In this document: piece by piece, positions 1 through 5,814 of the stretch
Position numbering within the stretch: the stretch's first letter is position 1
Layout of the letters: every line of letters starts with the position of its first letter
Assembly: GCA_963966775.1 (NCBI GenBank)
Contig: CAXAAH010000055.1
Coordinates: forward strand, 1-10,450
Direction: 5' to 3'
DNA from: UBA685 sp002299005
Lineage (GTDB): Bacteria > Pseudomonadota > Alphaproteobacteria > Puniceispirillales > Puniceispirillaceae
Length of the DNA stretch: 10,450 bases
Notes under the pieces: model-generated
What the model was told of the DNA's origin: nothing
Seen by the model: the letters and a program-made list of their open reading frames with translations, nothing else
Databases searched by the model: none
Program-made: the position numbers and the translations under genes

Positions 1-1
1 A

Positions 2-265
2 AGCCTTGATAGTGAATTGGCCGAAATTATCACAGCTGAAATCGATGCGCTTGTCCAAGAAGGCGCGCTTGATCAGGTGCAAGCGATTTTGGAAAGTGAC
101 GTTTTGGTCGAAAATCTATCGACCATCGCAGAGGTCACAAAGCGCGTTGAAGAAGAGCTTGGCGAGCTCGCAACTGAGCTTGATTACTATAATGCCTGTC
201 TAGAGCAAACCGACGCGGCAACCTGTGATTCAATTAATCAAGAGATGGATGAGATTGGCGGCTAA
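2..265 (+). CDS. C-terminal part of an unrecognised acidic protein (5'-truncated by window edge)
   Basis: The reading frame is open from the first bases of the window to a TAA stop at 263-265, so this is the C-terminal 87 residues or so of a longer gene. A TTG codon at 17 and shorter frames exist, but none has a convincing ribosome binding site, and the frame continues upstream through SLDSEL. The visible part is rich in Glu and Asp, looks largely helical (heptad-like spacing of Leu, Ile and Val through residues such as EEELGELATEL), and carries two cysteines near the end (NACLEQ and ATCDS). There is no membrane segment. I do not recognise a family and assign no function. It converges on the asparaginase gene, with a hairpin in between. 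Confidence 0.6.
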   Translation, partial: SLDSELAEIITAEIDALVQEGALDQVQAILESDVLVENLSTIAEVTKRVEEELGELATELDYYNACLEQTDAATCDSINQEMDEIGG

Positions 266-299
266 CACTCCCTAATGGCCGAGCACAATTTTTCATCCC

Positions 300-331
300 G
301 TAGATGAGGGTAGATGCCTGCCCTCATCTAC
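300..331. terminator. Hairpin between convergent genes, possible bidirectional terminator
   Basis: GTAGATGAGGG (300-310) pairs perfectly with CCCTCATCTAC (321-331) around a 10-nt loop. It lies between the stop of the upstream partial gene and the stop of the convergent asparaginase. The following U-tract is poor: on the + strand the nearest T run is at 344-348, 12 nt past the stem. The call therefore rests on the perfect stem and the position rather than on a textbook terminator tail. Confidence 0.45.
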
Positions 332-346
332 CCCTATTAAAAGTTT

Positions 347-1348
347 TTAAGCATCTGTTTTTGCGTATATATTACCCACCTCATCACCTGCCCAATTTGT
401 TAGGATAGGCGCAAAATGAGGCGCTAATTCAGGCCTATCTTCATAACCTATATCGCGCAATATTTGCCCAAGCGCCACAGCCGCCGCGCGCATATTACCG
501 TCTCTTACCTTTAAGACAGCCCCAAGCCCAAAGCGATTTGCCGCAATGCCATAGACACCTTCTGCGCCAATTTTAACCGTCACATCTGCGCCAAAAGCCT
601 GATTAACATCTGTGCAAGCACGCCCGGTACCAGCCATCAAAAAGGGCGATGCCGCAATGGCGTTTGCGATGCGCGCGCATGCCTGCCCGCGCGCTGTGTC
701 CCTTTGGGTAAAGCTGGCAAAGGCCTGTGCCCATTTATCCATAGGCGCACTAAAGGCAGGCGCGCCGCACCCGTCAATGCCATGCGGATAATCCAGCACA
801 GACATATCAGCCATCTCGTCAATCACCTTAATAATGGCTTGCTGGACAGGGTGGCCCACATCGCCATAGCCGTGCAAATCAACCGCTAGCAATTGTCCTA
901 GCACCAGCATGCCAGCATGCTTGCCGCTGCAATTATTATGTATTTTCTGCGGCGCCTCAAACGCTCTGGCTTGGCCAAGCGCGGTTGCTTGATCCGTCGA
1001 CCAATGCGCCCCACAATGAAGCATGGTCGGCGAAATATCATATGCGCTAAGAAGGGAGGCGACCGCATCGACATGGCCTTGCTCGCCATTATGAGAGGCG
1101 CATATAACACTGGCATCATCATCTGATAAAACAGTGCCATCTTGTCTATTCATAAGCATTTCCACCAAGGCAATCGCTTGCAGAGGCTTAATGGCGGAGC
1201 GCGGAAATACCAGCCGGCTTGCATCGCCATAAGAGGCAATGATATGGCCCGCAGCATCACAAATCACCGCATCCACCTCATGCCTAGATTCAAGCGTGCC
1301 AGCACGCTGTGTGATAATAGAGAGCGTGTTATTTTTGCGTATTGTCAT
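347..1348 (-). CDS. L-asparaginase, Rhizobium etli AnsA/ReAV type (Asparaginase_II family)
   Basis: The 333-residue protein matches the asparaginase II family typified by the R. etli inducible enzyme, which hydrolyses L-asparagine to aspartate and ammonia in the cytoplasm. It is unrelated to the E. coli AnsA/AnsB fold. Visible family blocks are PRSAIKPLQA (49-58), CASHNGEQGH (83-92), NNCSGKHAGM (138-147), DGCGAPAFS (192-200) and VKIGAEGVYG (258-267). By family knowledge, Ser51, Lys54, Ser85 and Lys259 correspond to the catalytic Ser-Lys pairs, and Cys140, Lys143 and Cys194 to the metal-binding set; all are present and their spacing agrees. The ATG is preceded by AGGAAG about 6 nt upstream. 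The leader is a 14-bp tandem repeat. The gene follows an Lrp/AsnC regulator on the same strand, 52 nt downstream of its stop, so co-transcription is likely. The supply of aspartate could feed the homoserine pathway used by the neighbouring metY; that link is inference. Confidence 0.93.
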   Translation of the reverse strand: MTIRKNNTLSIITQRAGTLESRHEVDAVICDAAGHIIASYGDASRLVFPRSAIKPLQAIALVEMLMNRQDGTVLSDDDASVICASHNGEQGHVDAVASLLSAYDISPTMLHCGAHWSTDQATALGQARAFEAPQKIHNNCSGKHAGMLVLGQLLAVDLHGYGDVGHPVQQAIIKVIDEMADMSVLDYPHGIDGCGAPAFSAPMDKWAQAFASFTQRDTARGQACARIANAIAASPFLMAGTGRACTDVNQAFGADVTVKIGAEGVYGIAANRFGLGAVLKVRDGNMRAAAVALGQILRDIGYEDRPELAPHFAPILTNWAGDEVGNIYAKTDA

Positions 1349-1351
1349 ATG

Positions 1352-1398
1352 TCTTCCTGCCTTTATCTTCCTGGCTTTATCTTCCTGGCTTTATCTTA
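1352..1398. repeat. 14-bp tandem repeat (3.4 copies) carrying Shine-Dalgarno-like motifs
   Basis: Units are TCTTCCTGCCTTTA (1352-1365), TCTTCCTGGCTTTA (1366-1379), TCTTCCTGGCTTTA (1380-1393) and a partial TCTTA (1394-1398). They fill nearly the whole 52-nt gap between the Lrp-type gene and the asparaginase gene. Read on the minus strand, each full unit contains AGGAAGA, so the asparaginase mRNA leader carries three consecutive SD-like sequences, only one of which (1352-1358) sits at the right distance from the ATG. Confidence 0.9.
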
Positions 1399-1400
1399 CC

Positions 1401-1895
1401 CTAATCGCCCACAGGTGATGGGGATGTGGCTGGTGCTAGATGTGAGAGCGGCAAATTATGATTTGTCTTAATCTCATTCAGCGCAATTTTGGTGGCCATT
1501 GACGTGAACCTAATCTTGCCGATAATGGATTGTTGAAACGCATCATAGGCCTCGATAGACGGGCACACGATTTTCAACTGATAATCAGCCCCCTCACCTG
1601 TTAGACGATGGACTTCCATAATTTCAGGATAGCTTGAAACCACTGTCTGAAACTCTTCGACCCATGCGGGGGAATGCTGGCCAACCGTAATGGACAGAAA
1701 AACAGTCACAGGCAATGAGAGCGCGTGGCGATCCATCACCATCATCTTGCCCTTTAAAATCCCGCGCTCTTCCAGCCTTTGAAGCCTATTCCAACAGGCC
1801 GTCTTTGACATGCCCACCAGCTGGCTTATATGCGAGAGCGGCATATCAGCGTCTTTTTGCAACAGCTTTAACAGCGTGAGATCTGCGTCATCCAT
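1401..1895 (-). CDS. Lrp/AsnC family transcriptional regulator
   Basis: The 164-residue protein has the standard two-domain Lrp layout. An N-terminal winged helix-turn-helix (about residues 2-50, opening MDDADLTLLKLLQ, with the recognition region SKTACWNRLQRLEERGILKG at 30-49) is followed by an alpha-beta ligand-sensing RAM domain (about 62-142). Family members bind DNA as dimers or higher oligomers and respond to amino acids. The start is supported by the canonical N-terminus and by AAGGGA about 9 nt upstream. The C-terminal 20 residues (Pro- and Ser-rich) extend past the usual domain end and may be disordered. It is divergent from metY and upstream of asparaginase, an arrangement like the Lrp-type MdeR beside methionine gamma-lyase in Pseudomonas. 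It therefore probably controls metY and its own operon through the inverted repeats at 1908-1968; the target and effector are inferred. Confidence 0.9.
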   Translation of the reverse strand: MDDADLTLLKLLQKDADMPLSHISQLVGMSKTACWNRLQRLEERGILKGKMMVMDRHALSLPVTVFLSITVGQHSPAWVEEFQTVVSSYPEIMEVHRLTGEGADYQLKIVCPSIEAYDAFQQSIIGKIRFTSMATKIALNEIKTNHNLPLSHLAPATSPSPVGD

Positions 1896-1907
1896 TCCCT
1901 ATTTTCC

Positions 1908-1968
1908 CTTAATTAATGAACGTTGTTCTATATTACCTCATTTTATCAAATTAATTAAGAACAAACGT
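1908..1968. promoter_or_regulatory. Interleaved inverted repeats, candidate Lrp-type operator
   Basis: CTTAATTAAT (1908-1917) is perfectly inverted as ATTAATTAAG (1950-1959). Directly adjacent, AACGTTGTTCT (1919-1929) is nearly inverted as AGAACAAACGT (1958-1968). The AT-rich paired sites lie immediately upstream of the Lrp-type gene and 23-83 bp before the proposed metY -10 box, the usual location for an autoregulating Lrp protein that also acts on a divergent gene. Binding is inferred, not shown. Confidence 0.45.
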
Positions 1969-1990
1969 CACTTTCCCCCTTTATCTCTAT

Positions 1991-1996
1991 TATGAT
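1991..1996 (+). promoter_or_regulatory. Candidate -10 box of metY (TATGAT)
   Basis: TATGAT matches five of six bases of the sigma-70 -10 consensus. There is no good -35 element 16-18 bp upstream (TCACTT at 1968-1973), as expected if an activator bound at 1908-1968 is needed. A start near 2003 would give a 70-nt leader that begins just before the hairpin at 2009-2068. Confidence 0.35.
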
Positions 1997-2008
1997 ACGG
2001 CGTTATGA

Positions 2009-2068
2009 GAGGCTTCTTGTTTCACTTTTTGTCCAATTTATTCAAAAAGCGCGGTTTTAAGGAGCCTC
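2009..2068 (+). promoter_or_regulatory. metY leader hairpin that sequesters the ribosome binding site
   Basis: GAGGCTTCTT (2009-2018) can pair with AAGGAGCCTC (2059-2068) as a 10-bp helix with a single U-G wobble. The 3' arm contains the whole Shine-Dalgarno AAGGAG (2059-2064), 8 nt before the metY ATG. Nested inside is a second perfect helix, CTTTTTG (2025-2031) with CAAAAAG (2043-2049), closing an 11-nt loop. The layout is that of a translational on/off element. It does not show the conserved core I know for SAM-II or SAM/SAH riboswitches, so the ligand, if any, is unknown. Confidence 0.5.
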
Positions 2069-2072
2069 ACTC

Positions 2073-3401
2073 ATGACACATCAATCATATCATAGCGAGA
2101 CACTGGCCCTGCATGCGGGTAGCCATCGCAAAGACGCCGCCACAAATTCAGTGGCCGTGCCAATTTATCAGACAACCAGCTATCAATTTGACAGCTCAGA
2201 ACATGCGGCGAAGCTATTTGCCCTGCAAGAGCTTGGCAATATTTATACACGCATCATGAACCCTACCACGCAAGTGCTAGAAGAACGCCTTGCCGCTATC
2301 GAGGGCGGTGCGGCCGCACTAGGTGTTGCCTCAGGCTCATCGGCGGTCACACTTGCTATCCAGAATGTGGCATCTGCCGGTGATAATATCATCGCCTCGC
2401 CATATCTTTATGGTGGCACCTATAATCTATTCACCAATACTTTGCCGAAAATGGGCATTGAGGTGCGTTTTGCGGACCCTAGCAACCCGCAGAGCTTTGC
2501 TGATCTCTCAGATGATAAGACACGCGCTTATTTTGGTGAAACCTTGCCAAATCCACAGCTTGTGCCATTCCCAATCGCCGAAGTAGCCGCTCTTGGCACC
2601 GCGCGTGGTATCCCTGTGATTGTCGATAATACCGCCGCTCCTCTGACCTGCCGTCCTTTTGATCATGGGGCCGCTGTGGTTGTCCATAGCTTGACCAAAT
2701 TTATTGGTGGCCATGGCACCTCTATTGGCGGTGTGATTATTGATGGCGGTCATTTTGACTGGACGGGCAAGCCTGACCAGCAACCAAATTTCAACCAGCC
2801 TGACAATAGCTATCACGGCGCTGTTTGGGGTCAACTTGTACCTGAAGCACTTGGCGCACCGATTGCCTTTGCTGTGCGTGCACGTGTTGTTTTGCTGCGT
2901 GATTTAGGGGCGGCCCTATCGCCAACGAACGCCTTTCACCTTATCCAAGGTCTTGAGACATTGCCGTTGCGTTTCCGCGAACATCAGGCAAATGCGGCCA
3001 AGGTGGCAGACTATCTTTCTGACCATCATGCGGTTGAAAAAGTCATCTATCCAAGCCTGTTTGAGGGCGATGAGAAAGCGCGTGTTGATAGCTATCTTAC
3101 CAAGGGCCATGGCGCGCTTGTGGGGATTGAGATCAAAGGCGGCATTGAGGCAGGACGACGCTTTATCGATAATCTGAAGCTGCTTTATCATGTTGCGAAT
3201 ATTGGTGATGCCAGAAGCCTTGCCATCCACCCTGCTTCGACCACCCATTCACAATTATCAGCCGAAGAGCAACTAGCCGCAGGCGTCACCGCCGGCTATA
3301 TCCGCCTCTCAATCGGCATTGAGCATAGTGATGATATCATTGCCGATATCACCCAAGCGCTCGATGCCGCCACTAGTCATAGTCCAAAGGCGGTTGCATA
3401 A
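2073..3401 (+). CDS. metY: O-acetylhomoserine sulfhydrylase (O-acetyl-L-homoserine aminocarboxypropyltransferase)
   Basis: This PLP-dependent enzyme of the Cys/Met-metabolism family makes homocysteine (or methionine) from O-acetylhomoserine and sulfide (or methanethiol), which is direct sulfhydrylation in methionine synthesis. The 442 residues match MetY length and exceed the roughly 390-400 typical of cystathionine synthases and lyases and methionine gamma-lyase. Visible elements are YTRIMNPT (58-65, the Tyr/Arg that contact the PLP phosphate of the partner subunit), SGSSA (87-91), VDNT (184-187, Asp that binds the PLP nitrogen) and SLTKFIGGHGTSIGG (206-220) with the Schiff-base lysine at 209. 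SYHG, the LQGLETLPLR block and the C-terminal HPASTTHSQL plus IRLSIGIE also fit. AAGGAG lies 8 nt before the ATG and is within a hairpin. Divergent from the Lrp-type gene and followed by a strong terminator, it appears to be monocistronic. Confidence 0.93.
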   Translation: MTHQSYHSETLALHAGSHRKDAATNSVAVPIYQTTSYQFDSSEHAAKLFALQELGNIYTRIMNPTTQVLEERLAAIEGGAAALGVASGSSAVTLAIQNVASAGDNIIASPYLYGGTYNLFTNTLPKMGIEVRFADPSNPQSFADLSDDKTRAYFGETLPNPQLVPFPIAEVAALGTARGIPVIVDNTAAPLTCRPFDHGAAVVVHSLTKFIGGHGTSIGGVIIDGGHFDWTGKPDQQPNFNQPDNSYHGAVWGQLVPEALGAPIAFAVRARVVLLRDLGAALSPTNAFHLIQGLETLPLRFREHQANAAKVADYLSDHHAVEKVIYPSLFEGDEKARVDSYLTKGHGALVGIEIKGGIEAGRRFIDNLKLLYHVANIGDARSLAIHPASTTHSQLSAEEQLAAGVTAGYIRLSIGIEHSDDIIADITQALDAATSHSPKAVA

Positions 3402-3433
3402 AGACCTCTATACACATCGCTTTGTGACATGAT

Positions 3434-3474
3434 AAAAGCCTGCCAGATTGCACCCTCACTGGCAGGCTTTTTTT
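3434..3474 (+). terminator. Rho-independent terminator of metY
   Basis: AAAAGCCTGCCAG (3434-3446) pairs perfectly with CTGGCAGGCTTTT (3459-3471) around a 12-nt loop, followed by a seven-T run (3468-3474). It lies 33 nt after the metY stop. Confidence 0.92.
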
Positions 3475-3491
3475 ATACAGGCTTTTTTTAT
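3463..3491 (+). repeat. 14-bp direct duplication of the terminator tail
   Basis: CAGGCTTTTTTTAT occurs at 3463-3476 and again, identical, at 3478-3491, separated by a single A. The second copy adds a second U-tract after the terminator, without a stem of its own. Confidence 0.75.
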
Positions 3492-3553
3492 GCATAAAAC
3501 CGGCCCCGACAATTATTAACCCATGCTAGACTAGGCGCCCTGATAAACCCGCT

Positions 3554-3581
3554 ACAGGACAGCCAGCCACAGGATAGCCAG
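3554..3581 (+). repeat. Duplicated 13-bp segment carrying the ribosome binding site
   Basis: ACAGGACAGCCAG (3554-3566) is repeated as ACAGGATAGCCAG (3569-3581), 12 of 13 identical at a 15-bp period. Each copy carries AGGA. The second AGGA (3571-3574) is 7 nt before the ATG of the DUF2306 gene and is the likely ribosome binding site. Confidence 0.7.
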
Positions 3582-3971
3582 ATGGACCCGTTACTAACCG
3601 CCAGCCAGCCCATTCCCCTACATGCCTTTGCCGCCATGCTAGCTATTATTTTAGGCGGTGCGCAATTGGCCATGAAAAAGGGCGGGATGCTTCATAAACT
3701 CATCGGCAGGGCATGGGTGGCCCTCATGCTACTTGTCGCGATTTCCTCATTCTTCATCTATGAGCTGCGCCTATGGGGCGCCTTTAGCCCTATCCATCTA
3801 TTGAGTATTTGGACCATTCTCTCTGTTATGATGGCTGTGCATTATGCGCGCAAAGGGAATATCAAACGCCATGCCCAGATTATGAAAATGCTCTATATCT
3901 TCGCCCTTATCGTCACAGGCTTTTTCACCTTCATGCCGGGGCGCATCATGTATCAAGTTCTTTTTGGCTAA
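3582..3971 (+). CDS. DUF2306 family membrane protein
   Basis: The 129-residue protein is very hydrophobic, with four predicted membrane segments at about 14-31, 44-62, 69-88 and 103-121. It carries the features I associate with DUF2306: a short loop with GGMLHKLIGRAWVALML (34-50), SPIHLLSIWT (69-78), then a basic loop with RKGNIKRHAQIM (90-101) before a last helix ending in MPGR. Histidines near the membrane faces (14, 38, 71, 87, 97) are notable, but I cannot assign a cofactor. Biochemical function is unknown for the family. The start is set by AGGA 7 nt upstream and by the hydrophobic first helix beginning near residue 14. It lies alone between the metY terminator and a terminator shared with the convergent aceA. 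Confidence 0.85.
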   Translation: MDPLLTASQPIPLHAFAAMLAIILGGAQLAMKKGGMLHKLIGRAWVALMLLVAISSFFIYELRLWGAFSPIHLLSIWTILSVMMAVHYARKGNIKRHAQIMKMLYIFALIVTGFFTFMPGRIMYQVLFG

Positions 3972-3975
3972 AAGA

Positions 3976-4003
3976 AAAGCCCGCTTTAGACGAAGCGGGC
4001 TTT
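3976..4003. terminator. Bidirectional terminator between DUF2306 gene and aceA
   Basis: AAAGCCCGCTT (3976-3986) pairs perfectly with AAGCGGGCTTT (3993-4003) around a 6-nt loop. On the minus strand the stem is followed by GGCTTTTCTTTTAG, a good U-rich tail for aceA. On the + strand the tail is only TTTAT, weaker but usable. Confidence 0.85.
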
Positions 4004-4031
4004 ATCATGATTATGTTATGAGGCAGACTGC

Positions 4032-5636
4032 CTAGAACTGGTTCATCGTATTATCTTCACCAGATGCCAACAGCGCCATATCGCCTGAGAAATATTCCTT
4101 ATGGTCATCACCAATGTTAGAGCCTGCCAAATCTTGGTGCTTAACAGAGGCCATGCCGCGGCGAATTTCACGACGCTGAACGTCTCGCACATAGGCAAGC
4201 ATGCCAAGCTCGCCAAAATACCCCTCTGAGAGGATATCTGTGCCAAGCGCGGTGTCATGATAGGTCGGCAAAGTGATGAGATGATGGAAGATACCCGCAT
4301 CACGCGCGCCATCTGCTTGGAAGGATTGAACCAACTTGTCGGCTTCTTGAGCCAGCTCTGTGTTATCAAATTTCGGATCCATCAGCCCTTGCGGGTCACT
4401 GGCAGGATCTGGATAGGCGCACACATCTTTGCCAGCGGCCACCCATGCTTCATGCACCTGCTTGCGGAAATTCAGCGTCCAGTTAAAGCTTGGCGAATTA
4501 TTATAAACAAGCTTGGCATTTGGTATCACTTCACGAATACGGTTCATCATGCCGCCAATTTGTGCGACATGCGGCTTTTCGGTCTCAATCCACAACATAT
4601 CAGCGCCATTTTGCAAAGAGGTAATACCATCTAGCACACAGCGATCTTCGCCTGTATCAGCGCGGAAAGCATAAAGGCCATTTGGCAGGCGTACAGGCTT
4701 ATAGGCCTTGCCGCCTTTGGTCACAACCTGCTCACCTTGCTTTAGCTGTGAGAGATCTGAAATCTCTTCAAGCTCAAGGAATGAATTATACTGATCAGCC
4801 AGATCACCTGGCTTTTGCGATACCGGGATTTTCTGCGTCAAGCCAGCACCAAGGCTGTCTGTGCGCGCGACAATCACGCCATTATCAACCCCAAGCTCAA
4901 GGAACGCATAGCGCACCGCGTTAATCTTTGAGAGGAAATCTTCATGAGGCACGGTGACCTTACCATCTTGGTGACCGCATTGCTTGGCATCAGAGACCTG
5001 ATTTTCCAGCTGGATACAGCAAGCCCCCGCCTCAATCATCCGCCTTGCCAGCAAATAGGTCGCCTCTTCATTACCAAAGCCAGCATCAATATCAGCGATA
5101 ATCGGCACGATATGTGTCTCATGATTATCAATCGCCGCCAAAGCTGCCGCAACATCACCGCCAGTGGCGCGCGCCTCGTCCAAATCTTTGAACAAATGAC
5201 GCAATTCACGCGCATCAGCTTGGCGCAAGAAAGTATAAATCTCTTCAATTAGGCCAGAAACAGCCGTCTTTTCATGCATTGATTGGTCTGGCAGAGGCCC
5301 GAAATCAGAGCGCAAAGCGGCAACCATCCAGCCTGATAGATAGACATATGATTTATCGGTGGTCTTGCGGTGACGTTTTACCGCCATCATCATCTGCTGT
5401 GCGGTAAAGCCATGCCAGCACCCAAGTGACTGGGTATATTGGCTGCTATCCGCATCATATTCGGCCATATCTTTGCGCATAATATCAGCCGTATAGCGCG
5501 CCACATCGAGCCCCGTCTTAAACCGGTTTTGCAGCTCCATACGTGCCGCATATTCAGCATTAATCGCTGTCCACGCGCTACCAGCTGCTTTAATTGTTGC
5601 TTCTTTTTGCGCAACAAGGTCTGTATATTTACTCAT
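4032..5636 (-). CDS. aceA: Isocitrate lyase, long form
   Basis: This glyoxylate-shunt enzyme splits isocitrate into glyoxylate and succinate, allowing growth on acetate and fatty acids. At 534 residues it is the long form found in Pseudomonas and many marine bacteria, compared with about 434 in E. coli; the extra sequence lies mainly between the catalytic loop and the C-terminal third (roughly 265-370). Visible motifs are the substrate-binding SGWMVAA (101-107), the metal-binding ADIDAGFGNE (181-190), and the catalytic-loop KQCGH (218-222) with nucleophile Cys220; KQCGHQDG is the long-form variant of KKCGH. The C-terminal NTMNQF is also typical of the long form. The ATG has AGGAG about 8 nt upstream. 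No malate synthase is present in the window. Regulation probably runs through the TTGTAAA half-site cluster at 5739-5783. Confidence 0.96.
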   Translation of the reverse strand: MSKYTDLVAQKEATIKAAGSAWTAINAEYAARMELQNRFKTGLDVARYTADIMRKDMAEYDADSSQYTQSLGCWHGFTAQQMMMAVKRHRKTTDKSYVYLSGWMVAALRSDFGPLPDQSMHEKTAVSGLIEEIYTFLRQADARELRHLFKDLDEARATGGDVAAALAAIDNHETHIVPIIADIDAGFGNEEATYLLARRMIEAGACCIQLENQVSDAKQCGHQDGKVTVPHEDFLSKINAVRYAFLELGVDNGVIVARTDSLGAGLTQKIPVSQKPGDLADQYNSFLELEEISDLSQLKQGEQVVTKGGKAYKPVRLPNGLYAFRADTGEDRCVLDGITSLQNGADMLWIETEKPHVAQIGGMMNRIREVIPNAKLVYNNSPSFNWTLNFRKQVHEAWVAAGKDVCAYPDPASDPQGLMDPKFDNTELAQEADKLVQSFQADGARDAGIFHHLITLPTYHDTALGTDILSEGYFGELGMLAYVRDVQRREIRRGMASVKHQDLAGSNIGDDHKEYFSGDMALLASGEDNTMNQF

Positions 5637-5705
5637 CTTAGGGCTCCTATTTCATCTCAGTCTATGGGAATGGAATGTGACGATGTGATAGCCTAGATAA
5701 GCGTG

Positions 5706-5714
5706 ATGATACCA
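5706..5714 (-). promoter_or_regulatory. Candidate extended -10 of aceA (TGGTATCAT)
   Basis: Read on the minus strand this is TGGTATCAT, an extended -10 (TGnTATAAT with one mismatch), about 70 nt upstream of the aceA ATG. A TTGAAA lies upstream but at 20 bp spacing, too far for a good -35. The half-site cluster at 5739-5783 lies directly upstream, where an activator would sit. Confidence 0.3.
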
Positions 5715-5738
5715 GTTAAAAGGTGTCATCTTTTCAAT

Positions 5739-5783
5739 TTGTAAATATTTACAAAATACAATTGTAAAGATTGTATTTACAAT
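5739..5783. promoter_or_regulatory. Cluster of TTGTAAA/TTTACAA half-sites between aceA and the fRMsr gene
   Basis: A perfect 16-bp palindrome TTGTAAATATTTACAA (5739-5754) is followed by palindrome TACAATTGTA (5757-5766), then ATTGTAAA (5761-5768) inverted as TTTACAAT (5776-5783). In 45 bp there are four exact TTGTAAA/TTTACAA half-sites plus shorter TTGTA/TACAA copies. This density is far above background and marks a specific operator. Isocitrate lyase genes in actinobacteria and Paracoccus are controlled by RamB-type regulators that bind TTTGCAAA-like sites; the present motif is similar in form (A/T replacing the central GC), so a related regulator is one possibility. Confidence 0.65.
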
Positions 5784-5814
5784 ATCTTTAACGACATGAC
5801 TAATGAGAGAGATA

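Noticed and set aside
1352..1398. CRISPR-like array
   Set aside because: The units are contiguous 14-bp tandem copies with no spacers and no cas genes nearby.
1142..1471. Plus-strand 109-residue open frame over the asparaginase start and Lrp-type gene end
   Set aside because: It is antisense to two confident genes and crosses the tandem repeat; no ribosome binding site.
1971..2072. Known SAM-II or SAM/SAH riboswitch upstream of metY
   Set aside because: I could not find the conserved core sequences I associate with these classes; only the Shine-Dalgarno-sequestering hairpin is supported.
2073..3401. Methionine gamma-lyase (the MdeA partner of Lrp-type MdeR)
   Set aside because: The genomic context resembles mdeR-mdeA, but the length of 442 and the SLTKFIGGHGTSIGG and LQGLETLPLR blocks are those of MetY O-acetylhomoserine sulfhydrylase.
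4021..4033. Palindrome AGGCAGACTGCCT at the aceA stop codon as a second terminator
   Set aside because: The stem is very short once a realistic loop is allowed, has no U-tract, and overlaps the stop codon; the stem at 3976-4003 explains termination.
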